Made by a program: the position numbers and the translations under genes. A stretch of DNA of 64,000 bases from Saccopteryx bilineata. Taxonomy: Eukaryota; Chordata; Mammalia; Chiroptera; Emballonuridae. The notes under the pieces were generated by a model. That model had not been told where the DNA came from. It searched no databases and saw nothing but the letters and a program-made list of their open reading frames with translations. Of this stretch, positions 12,150 to 24,544 are shown in pieces. Positions within the stretch are counted from its first letter, which is position 1. The number at the start of each line of letters is the position of its first letter. Location: positions 389,932,558 through 389,996,557 of the forward strand of contig NC_089490.1 of assembly GCF_036850765.1 (NCBI RefSeq), written 5' to 3'.

Positions 12150-12365
12150 TAATAAGTACAGTTGTCATTTATTGAGCACTTACTGTGTCCCAGGCACTAT
12201 AGTGAATATCTTGTTACGTTATATTATATAATCCTTATGCCAATCCTGTGAAGCTGATTCACAGGTGAGGAAAGTGAAGCTCACAGATTTTATGTAGCGC
12301 ATCTAACATCACACATGTTGCAAGTAACGCCGAGGTCTAACTGAGAGGCCCATGCTTGTAATCCC
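12150..12365 (-). repeat. MIR
   Basis: The + strand reads catttattgagcacttactg, gtcccaggcac and gtgaggaaagtgaagctc, a reversed MIR. It is ancient and without function evident here. Confidence 0.8.
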
Positions 12366-12614
12366 CGCACTCTCTGGCATCCGAGTCAGTCACGTGAAGT
12401 ATGTGAGCTTTTGTGCTCTTCCTTCTCTTTTGTAAGGCACGTGCCCTTTTCTCTCCAGCTGAAGAGACCAAACATAAATAGTTCTCTGAAAGTAGAACCA
12501 GAGGACTTTAGAATGAGTTTTTTAAAAATCAAAGCACCTCTTTGAAACCATTCTTAGAAGGAAACTTTGATTAAATGTGTTTTTCTTTTTAATGTAAATT
12601 TGGGGCAGTGGTAT

Positions 12615-12626
12615 ATGTGTGTGTGT

Positions 12627-12671
<45 letters not shown>
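12615..12671. repeat. (GT)n microsatellite
   Basis: About 57 bp of nearly pure GT with one internal AT interruption. Likely length-polymorphic. Confidence 0.95.
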
Positions 12672-12674
<3 letters not shown>

Positions 12675-12679
12675 GATGG

Positions 12680-14930
12680 TAATGATACTGATTTACCCAC
12701 CCTATCGGGCCAGTGCCTTTTATGATGAAGCACACCCCTTGGGTGAGGTCAGTGACAAGGGGACTCAAAGAAGCCGCTTGGCTTCATGGCTGATCTGAAC
12801 CTATGATCCTGGCTCAATTATAGGCTTTCAACAGTTGAACCCTGGTTTATTGCCTAAAGATCATACTATCAGCTTCTTTATCTCTGATTTCCTTGGGGCA
12901 GGAAGGAGAACCTGATGCCTCATCAAATGGTTGTTATCACAAAAGCTACTACACCTTTAAAGACAATCGTTTTTAAAGAGCGACTCTTAGTGAAAGGATC
13001 TGCTAGTGACAGCCACTTATCTTTCCTCTCCTCTCCTCTCTGGAAACTCAGGGACCTTACTTGGTCATTTTTACTTAGGCAAAACGCCCAGGAATGTTTC
13101 CACAGAATAGCACCCAAAGCCCACCCATGCAGGAGCCCTTCCCGCCACCAAGGTAACCAAGACTGGGAAGGAATTGAAACTGGGCCTTCCTTTCCCAGGC
13201 CTGTGGCTGTCAACTTGGCTCAGAAAGAGGCAGACTGATGACTTTGTCTCCTCACCCAGTCACACTACCACACAGCTCTCATTTGAGCCTGAAGTCACAT
13301 GGTTATGCTGCTTATGGCCAAACAAGGATGCGCTGTTTCCAGTTCTTTGCACCCTGGGTTTGGCCCGGGCATCCTTAGTTGAAACTATCAGGGCCCCCAA
13401 ACCCTGAAGCTTTTCCAGGGACAAATTGCGTGCAGCGGTGGAGAGGAGGAGCTCAGCTGTGCAGCGAAGCAGTGGATGGTGTGCAGTCGGGGTGCTGGCA
13501 AGAGCCAAGGGGTTAGTTCATTGCTGCTTTGTATACTCAGGCACACCAGAAAACTCAGATTAATAGGCTGTTTATTCTTCAGCATGTTCCTTGAATCAAA
13601 GGCTCTGGACGGTATTATTAAAGAGTGTTTGTGAGAGCGCCCTGGAACACTCCTCCTGGGCTCCGCTCACTGAAGAGGAACGATTGAGCCCTTTCATTTC
13701 CTGGGCAGCGTCCCTCACGCTCATTGCTCACTGTAGTGTAAAGGTCTGCGGAACCTTTGTTAGAAACGGCATCTTTTGTTCTGTCTTTATGAGGTGCCAT
13801 CACCTACAGCACCTTGGTGTGTTGGAGTCTAATTATTTAATGTTCTTGTCTTCGAGCTACCTGAACCCGATGAATGCTATCACTCCACCACAGAGAGTTT
13901 TTGTGGGGTTTTGGAGTCTTTTGGTTTTGTTTGGTTTTGTTTTGTTTTTGTTGGCTCTGTTAGGCACTGGGTCTCTGTTTGGGCAGTACTGTCATCTATT
14001 TTTTTCACGGCTGTTTAAAGGAATTCTGCGGGGGTGGAGGGGAGGAAACGTCCACCTGAACCCTATTCTGTGAAGCCAGTGAAGTGTTTTTGCCTATTAG
14101 AAGAGTCCCCTGAAATGTAATGAAGTGTCGTCTTCCAACCTTAGTATTGAAGGATATTGAATTATGAAAGAATCCCTTCCTCCACTGCCACCCCCTCCAG
14201 TAGAGTTTATATGGAAAACGCCCTAAACTTCGGAGGGAACTGCTTCTGCCGCTGCCCTCCAGCCCCCTTTCAGCAGCAGCACGCCACCCCGTGAGGAGCC
14301 TGCACCCTGCTCCCTCTGCCAGTCACACTTTTCCGCCCACAGCTTCTGTTATTGCAGAGGTGCTGGAAGCTCCTTGTCACTATAGACAATGCAAACGCTC
14401 TGCACATTATGGACGCCCACTTGTATCAGACAAATGCAGTACAAATCATAAGCAATAGTTCTGAATCTGGCACAACCCTTCATTCCAGAGGCCGGAAAAT
14501 GAAATTGAGGTTGTATGTTTGGGGTTAGAGCTCTAGAAACCATCTGGCATCCCACAGCCCAAGTCCCCCCAGGGGAGGTGCTCCTAGAGCATGGGGACCC
14601 CCTCCTCCAGAAGATGCTGTCTTCTCACGTCCCTCCGAACCCAGCCCAGCTGTGTGGATGAGGACGCTCTGCCGCATATACACCGAGACCAAGATGTATA
14701 TACACGCCCTGGCATTTCGCCTGGTTCCCTCCGTGAAGTCCATCTGTTTATCCAGTCCCAAATCCCAGAAGGCAGTCACCAAGAAGTAAATAGTGAGAAG
14801 GGACACTTTTCTTTCTTTCTTTCTAGATAAACATGTTCCAATAAACAAAACAGCTTTTACAAACACATTCCATCTAGTAAATCTTACCTAACAGCTGTGT
14901 GAGAAGAGCTTGGAGCAGAGAAGTGAGGCA
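12680..14930. other. Intronic stretch without interspersed repeats
   Basis: About 2.2 kb with no recognised transposon. Open frames such as 13591-14073 (160 codons) have no domain or splice context. Confidence 0.4.
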
Positions 14931-14934
14931 TGGT

Positions 14935-14958
14935 GGGCGGGGGTGGGGGGTGGGGGGG
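14935..14958 (+). other. Strong G-quadruplex motif
   Basis: Four G tracts of 3, 5, 6 and 7 bases are separated by single-base loops (C, T, T). This is the classic composition for a stable parallel quadruplex in the sense strand and in nascent CSTPP1 RNA. Folding and function are inference. Confidence 0.7.
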
Positions 14959-14969
14959 TGTCTCAGGAC

Positions 14970-16130
14970 TTAATTAGGAGAATGAGAAAATTCAGAAATC
15001 CACAAGGCCTGGGCAGTTCAGCACTACCTACTTCTTGATAGGTGAAAATCAGTTTCTTCCCTTCATTCTGTCCCCTCATCCCAAACCTGGGACCGGTGGT
15101 GGGCTTGCCAAAGATAAAAACCTGGCTGCAAACATCAGTTTCTTTAGGGACCCGGCCTGTGTTTCCGAGTGCCCCTCCTCTCCCACTGACCCTGCTCTCC
15201 CCCACTCTCTCTGTAGTTCTCTTCAGGGGTCTGACAATGGAATATTGCCCTAGGGCATCCCCTCTCTGCTTCACATCTGCCCCTTCGGCTAAGACAGTGG
15301 AGGACTGAGCATAGATCAAGACCATGGATTCTGCAGATCAGGGACAAGCGCAAGAAATTGACCTCATGCCTCAGAGGTGGCTGGATATTTGTCTCTGTTT
15401 GATGTCGCATTGGCTAACTGTACCATTCAAGAGTTGTTTTTCTAAAATGTTCTCCTCACTCCTCATTTGCGGGTCAGATGCTTTGGATAATCCAGTGGAA
15501 TTCTCTCTGCTTGACTGCTGGTTGCTGCCAGGCGCAGAGTGCTGAATCCTGCAGTTGGTGACTTGAAATGATGATGTGTGATGCAGTGCTGCGATACAGA
15601 CGTCCTGCACTCGCTCACACAGGCTGCTTTGCCAGTTAACCAGGGTACAGAACTGCGGCAGCAGAGGGGAATAAAGCACCTTCCACAGACCTTGCCTTCT
15701 CTGCCCTCTGGAATCAGAGTACCTGCTTAGGCTCCCACCCTTCCCAATGCCAGTATGTGTCTCCAGTAATCGGTAAACCTTGGAATTCTGTTTCATTCTG
15801 CATTATTCCTTTCCCAGGCCTCATAGATGGTACAATTTTTTTTAAATAAATTGTAAGATGGCAGAGGCAAAGAAGTAGCATGTATGTGCAGAATAGGACA
15901 GTGGGAAGCAAAACACGCTTGTTACTGGTTCCCATCTCTGTCTTTGCACTTTCCGTTTTCTCTCACCCCAGCTTGCACACTGGCTCCTCCTCCTCATCTG
16001 GCTGGGTCTCAGCTCAGATGACGCCTTCTCCCAAGAGGTCATCCTTGACCACCCATTTAATGTCCCACCCTGAGTCACGCCATGTCACAGCACCGTTTTA
16101 CTTATGTCATTGCTTATCACTTTCTACAAG
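14970..16130. other. Intronic stretch without interspersed repeats
   Basis: I see no named repeat or supported gene. Overlapping short open frames on both strands (15042-15410) are taken as composition effects. Confidence 0.4.
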
Positions 16131-16140
16131 TTTCTTTTAA

Positions 16141-16306
16141 ACATTTTTATTGATTGATTGATTTTAGAGAGAGAAACATTGATTTGTTGTTTCACTTATT
16201 TATGCTTTCATCAGTTGATACTTGTATGTGCCCTGACCAAGGATCGAACCCACAACCTTGGCCCATCGGGAAGATGTTCTCACCAACTGAGTACCCAGCC
16301 AGGGCT
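16141..16306 (-). repeat. SINE-D (VES-like)
   Basis: The reverse complement begins agccctggctgggtactc and contains gggttcgatccttgg and an A/T tail. The flanks share tctacaagt followed by T-rich sequence, a likely TSD. Confidence 0.87.
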
Positions 16307-16414
16307 CTACAAGTATTTTATTTGTTTTGTCTACTTGTTTATTGTTTATCTCTTCACCCATACACACACTAGGATGTGTGTTCTATAAAAATAGGGATTT
16401 TTGTCTGTCATATC

Positions 16415-16492
16415 CACTGCTATTTCCACAGAACCTAGCATAGCCCCAGGAACATAGTTGGCACTTAATATTTGTAAACTGAATAAATACGT
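16415..16492. repeat. L2/MIR-like relic
   Basis: agaacctagcatagcc and ggcacttaatatttg match the end of an ancient L2-type element. Short and diverged. Confidence 0.5.
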
Positions 16493-16517
16493 AGGAAGGT
16501 AGCAATTAAGAACCTCT

Positions 16518-16847
16518 TGCCTGACCAGGCGATGGCCCAGTGGATAGAGCATCGGACTGGATGCGGAGGACCCAGGTTCAAGACCCTGAGGTCGCCAGCT
16601 TGAGCGTGGGCTCATCAGGTTTGAGCAAAGCTCACCAGCTTGGACCCAAGGTCGCTGGCTTGAGCAAGGGGTTACTTGGTCTGCTGTAGCCCCATGGTCA
16701 AGGCACATATGAGAAAGCAATCAATGAACAACTAAGGTATCACAACGAAAAACTGATGGTTGATGCTTCTCATCTCTGTCTCCATTCCTGTCTGTCTGTC
16801 CCTATCTATCCCTCTCTCTGACTCTCTCTGTCTCTGTAAAAAAGAAA
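16518..16847 (+). repeat. SINE-A, full length with TSD
   Basis: A complete copy. The TSD aagaacctct is at 16508-16517 and 16848-16857. Confidence 0.93.
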
Positions 16848-16863
16848 AAGAACCTCTAAAGCA

Positions 16864-17240
16864 GGCCCTGGCTAGTTGGCTCAGTGGTAGAACATCGGCC
16901 CAGTGTGTGGAAGTCCCAGGTTCAATTCCCAGTCAGGGCACACAGGAGAAGCAACCATCATCTGCTTCTCCACCCCTTCCCCTTCTCTCTCTGTCTCTTC
17001 CTCTCCCACAGCCATGGCTCAAGAGATTTGAGTGAGTTGGCCCCAGGTGCTGAGGATGGCTCCATGGCCTCCATCTCAGGTACTAAAATGGCTCCATTCC
17101 TGAGCAATGGAGCAATGGTCCCAGATGGGCATAGCATCATCCCCTAGTGGGCTTGCTAGGTGGATCCCAATTGGGGCTCATGTGGGGGTCTATCTCTGCC
17201 TCCCTGCCTCTCACATAAAAAAACAAAAACAAAAACAAAA
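16864..17240 (+). repeat. SINE-B, diverged
   Basis: The head gccctggctagttggctc starts an element with many substitutions and a tail of (aaaac)n. It lies directly before a second SINE-B in the same orientation. Confidence 0.88.
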
Positions 17241-17241
17241 G

Positions 17242-17620
17242 GCCCTGGCTGGTTGGTTCTGCAGTGGAGTGTCGGCCCAGCATGTGGAGGTCTCGAGTTT
17301 CAATTCCTGGTCAGAACACACAGGAGAAGCGCCCATCTGCCTCTCCACCCCTCCCCCTCTCCTTTAACTCTGTCTCTCTCTTCCCCTCCCGCAGCCAGGG
17401 CTCCATTGGAGCAAAGTTGGCCTGGGTGCTGAGGACGGCTCCATGGCCTCCGCCTCAGATGCTAGAATGGCTCCAGTTGCAATGGAGCAATTCCTCAGAG
17501 GGGTCGAGTATTACTCCCTGGTGGGCATGCTGGATGGATGTTGGTCAGACACATGCAGGAGTCTGTTCTCTGCCTCCCTGCTTCTCACTTCAAAAAAATA
17601 CAAAACAAAACAAACAGAAA
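17242..17620 (+). repeat. SINE-B, diverged, tandem to the previous one
   Basis: The head gccctggctggttggttct starts at the end of the preceding copy's tail. The body and tail are recognisable. The pair arose by insertion of one SINE into the A-rich tail of the other. Confidence 0.87.
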
Positions 17621-18869
17621 GAACACAACAACTTCCAAAGCAAATGTATGGTTACTATCAGGAGATGGTAAAAGCAGAAGGACAAATGGTTTGAGGAATG
17701 GAATAAAAATACCAGGTTTCTCATATTTGTTTTCATGATGTTTTTAATTACAAATTGAAAGTGTTGCATCGATCACATAAATTGAGTAGCTCTTCATTTC
17801 TTCTGATTCAGACTAAACTGCTCCCTGTTGGGTAGGTTAAGTCAGGGTCATGGAGACCAGGCATAACATTCATCCTTGCCAAGTTGGTATAATTGAGGCC
17901 ACAGAGAATGCCCACTTCCAGATTTCCACTGGACAGTGCCTAGCTTTGCTTTCCCCAACACAGGTGCCAGGAGAAACTGGCACAACAATTTAAAGCAGTG
18001 GAAAGTCCAGCTTGGTATCGCCATCCAGCCGTTATTACATTCTTGCCTGCTCCTGGGTCCCAAAGAGACCACTCTCCTCTCTGAAGTTCAGAGGCCCTGC
18101 AGCTCTTTCTGTTGTGAGAGGTGGAGGGTAGGTGGGTGTGTCCTAGCTGTGACCTGCCCAGGTGCGACACAGTATGACTGAGAGAACTTGTCCTTTTAGC
18201 CTAACAGACACATGACACTCATCTCCTCAGAAGTCCTTCACCCTAATAAGAAGTATTAGCTTCTCAGAAGTTATCCCCTGTCTTGTTGGGGCAAGATCAG
18301 TGCCTAGTGTCAAGAAAGAGATATTAAAGATTAAAGAGCCTCCACCAAGAAAGGGGATAGTTTTGCCTGAATCTTTTCATTTGTTTTCCCCTATACAAGT
18401 ACGTTCACGTTGCTGGGCTCCCTGGCTTACTCCCAGCAGTTTGTAGTTATTATTCTCATGACTTTGTGGTCTCATTGATATTAGAATGTGTTTCAACAGC
18501 TGTAGGTGACGCTTCCATGCTCCACTGCATTTTCTCTTACCTTGCTAACGACTCTGCTGTTGGTCTCAGTTTTTCGCCAAACCCACCCCGTCCACACCCT
18601 ACTCTTGCCCTGTCTTTTATTGATGCTGTGTTGACTTTGTGTATCTCTGTTAGTTCAGTTTTCTGAGCACCTGCAGAGAATTAGCCATCTCTGCTTGCTG
18701 CTGGTGATCACCCAGGCCTTTGATCTGTTTGATTTCTGTACTTTTGAAAATGCTGAAGGACTCTATAACCTCACCAAAGTACATCAAAGGTGCTATAGTT
18801 TCTGTAGCCTGACTTTCAAGACTAGCTCTGCTTAGGGACTAGAAGGCATTAATGTAAATAACAGCTGTA
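17621..18869. other. Intronic stretch without recognised feature
   Basis: No gene or named repeat is supported here. Confidence 0.4.
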
Positions 18870-18951
18870 GATACTATCCATTAAATGTTTACTATATATC
18901 ATATACTGTTCTAAGCACTTAACATGATTATGTCATTTAATTCTTACTTCT
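18870..18951 (-). repeat. MIR fragment interrupted by SINE-C
   Basis: ttaaatgtttactatatatc, actgttctaagcactta and gtcatttaattctta match a reversed MIR. The SINE at 18952 interrupts it. Confidence 0.65.
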
Positions 18952-19061
18952 CTGGCCTGTGGTGATGCAGTGTATGGATCATTGACCTGGAGTGCTGAGG
19001 TTGCTGGTTCAAAACCCTGGGCTTGCTGGGTCAAAGCACATATAATAAGCAACTGTTGGTC
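18952..19061 (+). repeat. SINE-C, short copy with TSD
   Basis: A 110-bp copy with head ctggcctgtggtgatgcag and B-box-like ggttcaaaacc. The TSD aattcttacttct is exact at 18939-18951 and 19062-19074. It lacks the usual pyrimidine and A-rich tail. Confidence 0.87.
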
Positions 19062-19278
19062 AATTCTTACTTCTAGGCCTCAAAGGCCATACATGAACGG
19101 AGGACCCAAGTTACTTCTCTAACCTCGTCTCTTATTCCATCCCCCTTATTTTCCCAGCTCCAGCTATACTGCTTCTATGCTGTGCCTCTCACCCAGTAGG
19201 CATGCCCCTCCAAGCTTTTGCAGTCGCTGTTCCCTCTGCCTGGAATGATCCTCCATCAGATATCTGCCGGGGTTACTT

Positions 19279-19658
19279 ATTTTATTTTATTTTTTTGCAT
19301 TTTTCTGAAGCTGGAAACAGGGAGAGACAGTCAGACAGACTCCCGCATGCGCCCGACCGGGATCCATCCGGCACGCCCACCATGGGGCGATGCTCTGCCC
19401 ATCCTGAGCGTCGCCATGTTGCGACCAGAGCCACTCTAGCGCCTGGGGCAGAGGCCACAGAGCCATCCCCAGCGCCTGGGCCATCTTTGCTCCAATGGAG
19501 CCTTGGCTGTGGGAGGGGAAGAGAGAGACAGAGAGGAAGGCGCGGCGGAGGGGTGGAGAAGCAAATGGACGCTTCTCCTATGTGCCCTGGCCAAGGATCA
19601 AACCCGGGTCCTCCACACGCTAGGCCAACGCTCTACCGCTGAGCCAACTGGCCAGGGC
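19279..19658 (-). repeat. SINE-B, full length with TSD
   Basis: The reverse complement starts ggccctggccagttggctc. The flanks share gccggggttactt (19266-19278 and near 19657-19669), with a few bases ambiguous at the head. Confidence 0.93.
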
Positions 19659-20109
19659 CGGGGTTACTTCTTAACCTCCTTCAAATCTGTAGTTAGATGT
19701 AACCTTCTCTGTGAAACTTCCTTAGACCGCTCTCTATAAAATTACCACCACTACCACGTCACATTCTCTCTCCCACTTGCTCTATTCTATTTTTTTCTTA
19801 CTATATATTAGTATAGCTTACTGTATAGTTTCCTTGTTTTGTTTAGCATTTATCATCTTCTTCACTGTAAGGCGTGCTTCCTGAAGACCAGAAGCTTGTC
19901 TAGCGCTTCCTGTGTCCTAAGCACCTAAAAGCAATCTCTGGTGCGCAGTAGATGCTCCATAATTCCTGAGGCGCAAGCGAGCTTTGCCCCAACAAAACCC
20001 TGTGAGGTGGGCTTTCTGGTAGCTCCAGATTGTTCACCTAATAATGTAGTGGAGCTGGGGTCTGAACTCAGGATCGGCTAGCTCCAAAGAATGTGCTTTC
20101 AAGCACTAG

Positions 20110-20235
20110 GTCAATAGTTCTCAAACTTGAGTACACATAAGAGTCACCTGAGCTATTCGTGTTTAAATACAAGTTCATACACCATGACCCTGAGGAGTCT
20201 GATTTTGACTGCAAAGGTCTGGAACACAGATGATC
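20110..20235. repeat. MER5A-like hAT-Charlie relic
   Basis: tagttctcaaacttgagtac, agagtcacctgagct and gaggagtctgatttt match the MER5A type. Ancient and diverged. Confidence 0.6.
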
Positions 20236-20314
20236 CATGAGTCATAATTGGATACATTGGGATATACAACATTGCCTTTAAGGTCTGGGATCTACATACA
20301 GAGGAATAGAGATA

Positions 20315-20440
20315 CATTCATTGAACATTTTGAGTGCCTGCCATGTACCAGTCCCTGTGGCATATGAAAGCAAGTGAGGTGGATCCTTACTCTGAAGGCT
20401 CAGTCTGTCAGGGGGCGGGGGGACAAACAGATGTGTGTAT
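20315..20440 (-). repeat. L2 3' relic
   Basis: gagtgcctgccatgtaccag and ccttactctgaaggctcag are reversed L2 3' end sequence. Confidence 0.6.
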
Positions 20441-20464
20441 ATCATAGACCATCAATAAATCATG

Positions 20465-20665
20465 GAATACTTAAAAGCACATGCTTTAGATTTAGGCAGA
20501 CCTGTGGTTTAAAGCCTGAATGTGCTACCTGCTAGTTATGCAACAGGGAAAATGGCTTAACATCCCTGTGTCTACAAGTAAAATGAGAATAATATTTACC
20601 CAATAGGACTGTTACAAGGAATTAAATGAGGTAATGGGTGTACAGCATGCAGGAAGGTAGCTTAA
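20465..20665 (+). repeat. MIR
   Basis: aagcacatgctttag, gctacctgctagttatgc and aaaatgagaataatattt follow MIR order in the sense direction. Confidence 0.75.
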
Positions 20666-20669
20666 AAAC

Positions 20670-22010
20670 CGATCACCCACAGCCAGAGGCTGTGTGTAAG
20701 AATGGCAAGTAAGTTACTGAGACAATAACTACAGAAAACTCAAGAAGAATTTTACCGTTTTACAGCGTCTAAGTTTATAATTAAAGTTTGAGTACCAATG
20801 TTTGTTGTTGTTTTTAATATAATCTACATGGGTGTATTTTCAAAATATATTTTAATACATAGAATACCTTTCCCTGCCTTCTTAAGTATAACTTATCTTG
20901 GATTTGACATATCAGCCTTGTCAACAGAAATGACTTGATCGTGCTGGAAAACCCCGCCGTCTCTGGAGCTTGCTGCGGTGTACCCTAACAGCATCCAGCT
21001 TGTATGTGAAATATTTTTTCCTGCCTCTCTGTTTCTATTTTACTGTTAATGCCTAGTTTCTCACCACTGTCCTTACACCTGCCTTTTATAGTTCCTTTTC
21101 CTCCCCCAGTTGACTTTGTTTAGCCTGAATTGGATTTCAAAAACAAGATAGCCAAGTTTATTAAACCTGTGAATATAATCAGAGCTTTTCTAGGAAGCCT
21201 GTAAGTTAACCACATAAGCTTTAGTTTATGAACTTTATGACATCTGTTTTGCCTACTTAGAGACTCGCTGGCAAATAGATATGTGAGCTTGCCTATCAGT
21301 TTCATTTTAAATACATCCAGTATTATTGCATAGGGTATAGACACCTGGAAAAACCATTTTCATTGTCTCAGCACTGGAAGTCAGTCCATTTCATGGCTCC
21401 ACAACTTCAAAGAGCCTTGGTAATCACAGGATCCTAGATCTGGCCTTTCGCTATTGAGTAGATAACTGATTGTTATCTTCATGTTATAGGTAGATGAAGA
21501 AACTAGGCCTAAAGAGTGAGTAGTTTTATCAAGTGAGGTAGTCCACCAGAGCCAGGGAGGCCTTCCAAGTCTCCTGAGCCTTCCCTGCTGCTCAGTCTCA
21601 CTGGTCCCCGGAGGAAAAAAATCGTCTTGGTTTGTGGAAAGGAAGAAAAACCATCAATAAATATGATTAAAGATTAGATAAATGAAAATTGGCATTATAA
21701 CTCATCAGTCTTAGCCCTTAGACAGGAGCTTTTCTTTCCCACCCTTGCCATCATTTGAGGGGGTGTGTAACCTTCCTGTGCCCGCAGGAGCCTGAACTGT
21801 GGGTTCACACGGGGGAAGGACCATGGACATTATAATAAGATCCAGAAGCACATAAAGGGTTATAAAAGATGGTTATCAGCTTTGCACCCTCTTTTCATTA
21901 CAGACAAAGCAAGGGGATTTAGAAGGGGAAGATAGAGCCACTGAGAATGCAGGACGTGGAGATAAGTTTCTAAAGAAAGGTACAGAGTTGACCATTTCTG
22001 AGTGGGTAGC
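20670..22010. other. Intronic stretch without recognised feature
   Basis: No gene or named repeat is supported. It is moderately AT-rich. Confidence 0.4.
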
Positions 22011-22344
22011 TTTCTTCCTTCCTTCCTTCCTTCCTTCCTTCCCCTCTTTTCCCTTCTTTTCTTTTCTTTTCTTTTCTTTTCTTTTCTTTTCTTTTCTTTT
22101 CTTTTCTTTTCTTTTCTTTTCTTTCCTTCCTTCCTTCCTCCCTCCCTCCCTCCCTCCCTCCCTCCCTCCCTCCCTCCCTCCCTCCTTCCTTCCTTCCTTC
22201 CTTCCTTCCTTCCTTCTTTCCTTCCTTCCTCCCTCCCTCCCTCCCTCCCTCCTTCCCTCCCTTCCCTTTCCTTCCTTCCTTCCTTCCTTCCTTCCTTCCT
22301 TCCTTCCTTCCTTCCTTCCTTCCTTCCTTCCTTATCTTTCTTCC
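22011..22344. repeat. 334-bp polypyrimidine tract
   Basis: Blocks of (CTTC)n, (CTTTT)n, (CCCT)n and (CTTC)n follow each other with almost no purine on the + strand. Such mirror-symmetric homopurine/homopyrimidine DNA can form a triplex and is unstable in length. In sense CSTPP1 RNA it is a long C/U tract, a possible PTB sink. Confidence 0.95.
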
Positions 22345-22346
22345 TG

Positions 22347-22580
22347 ACAGCTTTATTGAGATATACTTTTCATGCCATAAATCTGGGTAATGTTTTATGA
22401 AGTGAATTTATTATTCTAATTTCAAGAAAACACAAATCACCCATAATCTGAAAACCCAGAGTTAACCACCATTATTCACACTTTGGTGTATTCCTTTTTT
22501 TTTTTTTTTGTATGCAAATTTATATATTTTTTTCTTTTAAAGCAAACATGGGATCATACATTATACAACAATTTTTATTT
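22347..22580 (-). mobile_element. L1M-like 3' relic
   Basis: agctttattgagatatac and aaacatgggatcatac resemble reversed old L1 sequence. A T run interrupts it. Confidence 0.5.
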
Positions 22581-23224
22581 TGCTCTTTCCTCTTAATATC
22601 ATGAGGTCCTCTAGTTTATTTCTTTTCACCTTAAACTCGTTTAGGCAGATGAATGAAATCTTGACTGTAAATGCTTTCAGAGGGAAGTTTGACATCTGAG
22701 GCCGACAAGCCACATGCCTGCAGCAGCGGGCAGAGAGGTGACATAGGGAAGAAGCTCGGGTGTTATTTGGTGTGATGCAGCAGGGACTGCGACAGCTGAC
22801 GGGGACATCCTCTACCTTCAGCTGGCCTGTGGCCATGCAGGAATGCTGGCCAGTGTTGCCAGCCTTCTGATTTTTTTTTTTAATATCGGAAATATAATTG
22901 TATTGTGGGAAATGTCTTGACTTTTTAATGTTTTAGTTCAAAATTTCAAAAATATAGTTCAAGCCAAACAGAACCTGTCCTCAGTGAGTGCTCAGAGCTC
23001 CACAGGCGTCACGTCACTCAGTCGTCAGTCACGTTAGTCTTGCTCCTCTAACCATTACTTATTAAGAGTCAACGGTGAATAAAAGAGTGAAAACCTTTGC
23101 CCTGTTGAAGCTTACATTCTAATACAGTTTAAAAATACACCGTAGATCATGCTGAGGTCAATACTGTGGGGAAAGTGGAGCCAGAAAATGAGGCAGGGAG
23201 CAGGGCAAGAGTTGCTGTTTTAAA
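22581..23224. other. Intronic stretch, mostly unassigned
   Basis: A short L2-like piece (aacctttgccctgttgaag) lies near 23091-23110. Nothing else is recognised. Confidence 0.4.
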
Positions 23225-23475
23225 TGCTACGGGTAGTCATAGACGAAGATAAAAGTGAAGTGGTTACCGGGTGAGGGGACACGGGTAAAGGGCTGGGGCA
23301 AGGGAGAAAAGAGGGACAAATATACATACGGTGACAGAAATGATTTGACTTTGGGTGATGGGTATACAACCTAATCAACAGCTCAAATGCTGTGGAAACG
23401 TTTACCTGAAACCTATGTACTTTTATTGATCAACGTCACCCCGTTAAGTTTTTCAAAATAAAATGTAAAAATAAA
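23225..23475 (+). mobile_element. L1 3'UTR fragment
   Basis: actttgggtgatgggtatac and ttttattgatcaacgtcacc match, in sense direction, the 3'UTR seen reversed in the L1 copies at 24085 and 32660. It ends in aataaaatg and an A/T-rich tail. Confidence 0.75.
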
Positions 23476-24067
23476 TAAACAAATACTGTGGTCAGGCAAG
23501 GCCTTCCTAGAAGGATGGGTATTTGAGCAGAGATCTGAAGGAGGTAAGATATGCAAGTATCTAAGGAAAGAAGGGACAACAGGTACAATAGCCTGAGACA
23601 GGAGCATGCTTGCCGTATTCAAGGCACAGCAGCAAAGGCAGTGTGGCTGTGATGGTCTGAGCAAGGGGCGAATAGAAGGAGATGCAGTTTGGAGTAGCAG
23701 GGGATATAGAGTCTGAGAAGGAAGAAGTATTGTCCCGTTTTATAGAAAAGAAAACTGGAGCTCAAAGAGTTTTACCATGCCACATTGTCAGGAAATGACA
23801 GAGACATTCTGAGTCTTGTCTTAATGCCAAACCTCATGTTCTTAGCTACTATGTGTGCTACACTAGAAAGCAGTGGCATGGGTATCATAGCATTCCTACA
23901 CTTCTACCAACTTATGTGCTTTCTGTATTCAAATTATGTCCTACCTGTTCTTTATGCTACTGCCTCAACCACCGAGAATTACAATGAAGGAATCCTAGAA
24001 TGTTAGACCCAAATAGAACCCTGAGGATTATTGAGACAAAAGTTTGCACATTTTTTAATAGTTCTGA
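23476..24067. other. Intronic stretch without recognised feature
   Basis: No gene or named repeat is supported. Confidence 0.4.
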
Positions 24068-24180
24068 ATGGTCTTGCTTTTTTCTTTCTTTTCTTAAAAA
24101 ATTTATTAATTAGTTTAATTTTAAAAATTTATTTAGAAATTAAATTTAATGGGTTGGCATTGATCAATAAGAGTACATAG

Positions 24181-24529
24181 CCTGACCAGGCGGTGGCACA
24201 GTGGATAGAGCGTCGGACTGGGATGCAGAGAAGCCAGGTTTGAGACCCCGAGGTCACCAGCTTGAATGCAGGCTCATCTGGCTTGAGCAAAAAGCTCACC
24301 AGCTTGGACCCAAGGTCACTGGCTTGAGCAAGGAAGGGGTTACTTGGTCTGCTGAAGGCTCACAGTCAAAGCACATATGAGAAAGCAATCAATGAACAAC
24401 TAAGGTGTCATAACGAAAAACTGATGGTTGATGCTTCTCATCTCTCTCCGTTCCTGTCTGTCTATCCCTATCTATCCCTCCCTCTGACTCTCTCTCTCTC
24501 TGTCTCTGTTAAAAAAAAAAAAAAAAAAA
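24181..24529 (+). repeat. SINE-A nested in L1 3'UTR
   Basis: A full SINE-A with a long A tail. The flanks aagagtacatag (24169-24180) and aagtacatag (24528-24537) mark the L1 target site. Confidence 0.92.
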
Positions 24530-24544
24530 GTACATAGGTTTCAG

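Noticed and set aside
13591..14073. 160-codon open frame
   Set aside because: No known domain, biased by T-rich hydrophobic codons, and no splice sites or neighbours consistent with a gene.
21988..22400. Two + strand open frames rich in Ser, Phe, Leu and Pro
   Set aside because: They are translation of the homopyrimidine tract.
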